Assembly: GCA_002179805.1 (NCBI GenBank)
Contig: NAVB01003878.1
Span: 1 to 10,667, forward strand
Origin: Acanthamoeba lenticulata
Lineage: Eukaryota; Discosea; Longamoebia; Acanthamoebidae
Reading direction: 5' to 3'
Length of the DNA: 10,667 nucleotides
In this document: positions 7,735 through 10,667 of the stretch, one piece after another
How positions within the stretch are numbered: the first letter of the stretch is position 1
How the letters are laid out: every line of letters begins with the position of its first letter
Program-made: the position numbers and the translations under genes
The notes under the pieces: generated by a model
Database searches by the model: none
What the model was told of the DNA's origin: nothing
What the model saw: the letters and a program-made list of their open reading frames with translations, nothing else

Positions 7735-10667
7735 CTTAAAACAAAATAAAATGAATAAATAACGAAAAAACAAATCATTAAAGGTGCTGACGTGGCGTGA
7801 TGTCACGCACCGGTTCGGGAGACGCGAAGGTCGGTGGCGTGGTGGGCGTGGGTCGTGCGGAGCTCGTCCAACCGACGCCGGAACCACGCGCGCTTGCGCT
7901 CGAAGCCCAGATTGTCGATCAGCTCTGCGCAGAGTCGGGTCAAACTGGTGGTCAGTCGCATACACACACGAGAGGCCGCCAAGTAAGCGAGGCACACACC
8001 CTTGAAGCGCCACTCGGGGTGCTCGGCGACGCTCTCGAGGATGAACTCGAGGGAGCCCACGAGCTGCTCCACGTTCTCGCGCCCGATCGCCCGAATCACC
8101 TCCGCGTGTCGGTCTGCAGTTGCCTCCGCAGTTAACGTTGAGCCCGAGACCGAAAGGGGCGCGCCACGAACCGATAAAATGCACGAATCGCTCCATCGCG
8201 GGCGACGGCGCGCGCGGCTCGTCGTCATCATCGTGGTCGTCCTCTTTGCTCTTGTCGTGCTCCCTGTCGTGGGCGTCCTCGCCATCATGTGGCTCCGTCC
8301 ACGAGCGCTTGATGACCAGCGGCTGCTGAACAGACGACAACGAAGACGAAGACGAAGACGAAGAGACAAAGGCCGGGTTGGGGATGTTGTGGGAGCAGAC
8401 GAGGTAGAGCCCGTCGATGAGCGGACAGATGCGTTCGGCCAGCTCCCTCGTGAAAATCTTGCTATCGTCGATGGCCTCAATCTTGGCATCGATGTTGACG
8501 TGGCGCTCATGCTCAAGGTCGTCATCGTTTCCATCGTCGTCGTCGTCGTCCTCGAGCTTAGCCTTGTCCTTCTTGTCTACTCGGCTCCCGTCGCCGGCCT
8601 TGCGCCCGGGCGCGCGGCGCTCGGCCAAGTGGAGCAGGCGGTGGTCCAGCTGGAGCCACGCCTCCTCCAGGCAGTTGGCCGCCCGGGCGACCGCCTGCTC
8701 CATCGTCTCGCGCTCCTCGTAGGACGCCTCTCTGGATTTGAGATAGCATTTAAATGATTTGTTATTTATATAAAAATAATAAAAATAATCAAGTCTTAAA
8801 TAAAATCGGACCGATGGGCGAGTCGGGCGGCGTCGATGAGCGCCACGAAGCGGTGCATGGCGCGCGAGCACAGGCTCGAGAGAGCGGACACGGACAGGGC
8901 GGCGGCCGACATTTGGGCCTTGTCGTCCAGCAGCGCCGTGACTGTCCACCAGGACCACAGTAAAATAAATAAATATAAAAATAATACTTTAAATAATTAT
9001 TTAAAGTAAAAGAATAAAAAAATCAGACGTACTGTCGTCAAAGCCGCCGTGGGCGGCCAGCGCGGCGGCGAGCAGGTCCGGCGCGTCGTGGTGCAGCAGC
9101 CGGAGGCCGTACCAGGCGGCTAGGCGGGCCAGCAGCCGCGAGAAGGCGTGGAAGTGGGGCGGGGCCGCGAGGGCCACGTGATGCACCACTGTCTCCACGC
9201 GCCGGTTGACCTCTGACTCGCCCAGCATCAGCATCAGCCGTCTGTCGGTCTGACGTGTCGTCGTGGTTGTTGTCGTCGTCGTCGTCGTTGTTGTCGTTGT
9301 TGTGGGCACAGAGCTTAAGGGCGCTGTCGACGTCATCAGCGATGATGTAGAAGAGGAGGATGATGAAGACGACGATGGCAAGGGCGAGGAGGAGGAAGAA
9401 GATGAAAGCGATGATGAAGAGGACGATGAGGAAGATCGGAGGGTCGACTCGGGCAAAGAGACGATGGAAGACGAAGAGGCAGAGGATGGCGAAGGTGTGG
9501 GAACAGGCGCGCCAGAGACGGCACCAGCGTCAGTGGAGACGACGGCAGCAGCAGCAGCAGCGGCCGCTGTTGTAGTCGTGATGTGTTGGTCGAGGCGCGC
9601 GACGAGCTGCAGGAGCTGGGGCAGGAAGAGGCCCGGGTCGCGTTCGACGAGCCGCAGCACAAAGTCCTTGTGGCCCATTTTGCAGGCCAGCTGGGCCGGC
9701 GTGTCGCCCTCCCTGTTTTGCTCGACCCCGGTGGCCCCGCTCTCCAGCAGGAGCCTCTGCATTGCCCACCGGCCCGCACGCGCATGCGCTTAGTCGGCAC
9801 ACAAAGCGACGCGCAAGCCAACAAAGACCAAAGGAATGGAACGGAAAGGAAATGGGGAAAGGGAGGACGTACGAGGCAGGTCGTGCTTCCGTTCATGGCG
9901 GCCCGGTGGAGGACCGAGTTGCCGTCGCCGTCCCGCACGTGGATGTCGGCCCCGCGGGCCAGAAGCAGCGACATGACGTTGTAGTGGCCTAAAGGCACAC
10001 ACAGACACACACACACACACGTATTCGCATGCGCACGCACGCCACGGATGGTCAACGGGGGAACAGACACACGCGACGGTTTCGCCAGGAGGGCGGCGGA
10101 CCATTGCCGGTGGCGGCAAAGAGCGGCGACCAGGAGAGGTCGGTCAGGCTGTCGACGGCGGCGCCCATCGCCAGGAGCCGCTCGGCACAGTCGATTCGGC
10201 CGTTGGCGGCCGCCTGCGACCCACAACACAACACGATCGTGTGAACACGTCAGCCAAAACCTGGAAGAAGACTGTGTCGACAACAAACAAGCGGGCGCAG
10301 AGACAAAGACACGGACCTGGTGCAGCGCGGTCCAGCCGGTGGAGTTGGTCTGTTCGATGTTGGCCCCGCACTCGAGGAGGGCCTGTACCGCGGCCAGCTG
10401 CCCGTTGGTGGCCGCGACGTGGAGCGGGCTCTCGCACGCGGCCTGCGTGCACACGTTGACATCTGCCGCAACACCAACACGTTGGCGTCGGGGACTGGTT
10501 AGGCATCAGCCCTACGGCCTGGCGCCAGCTGGAGGCACGTACCGGCCCCGTGGGCCACGAGCACCTTGATGCACTGGGCGGCGCCTCCGCGGGCGGCGTG
10601 GTGGACCAGCGTGCCCGACCGCTTGGGCTTGGTGAGCGAGTCTGCCCGTGACACGGTCAGAGGAGAA
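6163..10667 (-). CDS. HACE1: HACE1-like ankyrin-repeat HECT E3 ubiquitin ligase, 5' end beyond window
   Basis: Predicted E3 ligase that takes ubiquitin from an E2 onto its own catalytic cysteine and passes it to a substrate; in animals HACE1 targets active Rac1. Minus-strand exons: 10641-10543, 10462-10317, 10213-10102, 9988-9873, 9756-9033, 8941-8812, 8731-8172, 8113-8000, 7924-7811, 7734-7471, 7378-7258, 7181-7097, 7015-6823, 6746-6609, 6501-6351, 6265-6163. Phases agree throughout, giving at least 1055 residues (human HACE1 has 909). Order: six ankyrin repeats; Ser/Thr-rich insert; a helical middle region in which ERICPLIDGLYLVCS and MERFVHFIDRHAEVI parallel the HACE1 MID region; then HECT. 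HECT landmarks are GVGAGVRREWF, the segment AGRLIGMALFHEE, NLKWILDNN, FNEYELELLISG, IDVADW, LLLQFVTGSGRVPLGGF and LPTASTCFNLLKLPEY, the last with the catalytic Cys; the end is GSSGFVFA. Length beyond HACE1 comes mainly from low-complexity tracts. Weak donors at 7470, 8171, 8811, 10101 and 10316 rest on phase and protein match. The 26 nt after 10641 look like an intron end but are also open in frame. Confidence 0.9.
6593..6603. repeat. Run of 11 G in a HACE1-like intron
   Basis: On the transcribed strand this is an 11-C run that starts four bases inside the donor GTGCG of intron 6608-6502. It is a spot prone to sequencing or replication slippage; being intronic it does not alter the protein model. 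Confidence 0.8.
8332..8366 (-). repeat. Serine tract (TCG/TCT repeat) in the middle region
   Basis: Encodes [11 protein letters not shown] after IPNPAFV on the minus strand, between the conserved ICPLIDGLYLVCS segment and the acidic linker. This looks like codon-repeat expansion in a tolerated loop. Confidence 0.75.
8522..8550 (-). repeat. Aspartate codon repeat (GAC/GAT) in the middle region
   Basis: On the minus strand this encodes LEDDDDDDGNDDDL within the 560-nt exon of the HACE1-like gene. A second acidic run, KEDDHDDDDEP, lies at about 8213-8245. Both flank the conserved MID-like segment and are predicted disordered linkers. Confidence 0.75.
9256..9303 (-). repeat. 16-codon pure threonine tract (ACN repeat)
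   Basis: Sixteen consecutive Thr codons, a mix of ACG and ACA, inside the 724-nt exon of the HACE1-like gene. The mixed codons suggest an old trinucleotide expansion interrupted by synonymous changes. It lies between the ankyrin repeats and the middle region. Confidence 0.85.
9340..9435 (-). repeat. Serine-rich tract (about 32 codons, mostly Ser)
   Basis: Read on the minus strand this is a run of TCN/TCG serine codons broken by occasional Leu, Pro and Thr. Together with the Thr tract and an Ala run (about 9541-9575) it makes a disordered insert of roughly 120 residues absent from animal HACE1 as I know it. Confidence 0.8.
9634..10641 (-). other. Six ankyrin repeats of the HACE1-like ligase
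   Basis: Each repeat has the ankyrin pattern TPLHxAAxxGxxxxxxxLLxxGA or a variant: GTLVHHAARGGAAQ, SPLHVAATNGQLAA, TALHQAAANGRIDC, SPLFAATGNGHYNV, SVLHRAAMNGSTTC and TPAQLACKMGHKDF. Introns fall within repeats at 10542-10463, 10316-10214, 10101-9989 and 9872-9757, each between the loop and helix parts. More repeats may lie beyond the right edge. Confidence 0.9.
9996..10020. repeat. CA/TG microsatellite inside a HACE1-like intron
   Basis: About 12 CA units with one GA interruption, within the intron 10101-9989. On the transcribed strand it reads as TG repeats just upstream of the TTTAG acceptor. Likely length-variable. Confidence 0.8.

Noticed and set aside
8002..8757. 251-codon plus-strand open frame
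   Set aside because: It is antisense to the HACE1-like exon 8731-8172, whose protein matches HACE1; the open frame follows from GC-rich codon bias and repeats.
7204..8958. 584-codon minus-strand open frame
   Set aside because: Only the part 8731-8172 is in the true frame; the rest runs through introns and out-of-frame exons of the same gene.
9263..9793. Plus-strand open frame with poly-Val and Glu/Asp runs
   Set aside because: It is the antisense of the Thr and Ser codon tracts (ACN read backward gives GTN); no protein-like pattern outside the repeats.
10642..10667. Coding continuation of the HACE1-like exon to the window edge
   Set aside because: The frame is open (26 nt), but CTGAC followed by a CAG acceptor at 10644-10642 and matching phase suggest an intron end; left undecided, so the exon is placed at 10641.
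1..10667. tRNA/rRNA genes, CRISPR arrays, transposons, viral insertions
   Set aside because: No clover-leaf, spaced direct-repeat array, transposase/integrase frame or terminal inverted repeats were seen; the repeats present are simple microsatellites or codon runs.

Overview
The window is a piece of nuclear DNA from an intron-rich protist with GC-rich exons and short, often AT-rich introns (49 to 131 nt). I infer an amoebozoan of the Acanthamoeba type. The grounds are very GC-rich coding sequence, many introns per gene with GTACGT/GTGCGT-like donors, short intergenic gaps, and a mix of animal-like (HACE1) and fungal-like (CHO2) families. Species assignment is inference only. All gene models were built by hand from donor/acceptor sites whose phases agree at every junction and whose joined protein follows the known family.

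Layout from left to right: (1) 1-1835, minus strand: the N-terminal two thirds of NDC80/HEC1, the kinetochore microtubule-binding protein (7 exons seen, C-terminus off the left edge). (2) 1836-2090: a 255-nt head-to-head intergenic region that must serve both flanking genes. (3) 2091-5291, plus strand: a complete 12-exon gene for a fungal-type (CHO2) phosphatidylethanolamine N-methyltransferase of about 716 aa. (4) 5292-5658: noncoding, with the 3' end of the methyltransferase gene, a near-perfect 22-nt palindrome, and the upstream region of the next gene. (5) 5659-6063, plus strand: an intronless 134-aa conserved-looking gene of unknown function. (6) 6064-6162: a 99-nt tail-to-tail gap. (7) 6163-10667, minus strand: a HACE1-like E3 ubiquitin ligase, with six ankyrin repeats, a middle region with long Ser/Thr and Asp tracts, and a complete HECT domain (16 exons seen, 5' end off the right edge).

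The four genes belong to unrelated housekeeping processes: chromosome segregation, phosphatidylcholine synthesis, an unknown role, and ubiquitin ligation. Nothing suggests an operon, mobile element, defence locus or other dedicated gene system, and I do not claim a new one. The points worth a second look are an NDC80 tail packed with Aurora-type sites, the HECT catalytic cysteine codon split by an intron, three stop-free introns whose retention would keep frame, the codon-repeat tracts inside the HACE1-like gene, the intronless small gene among intron-rich neighbours, and the palindrome upstream of it.
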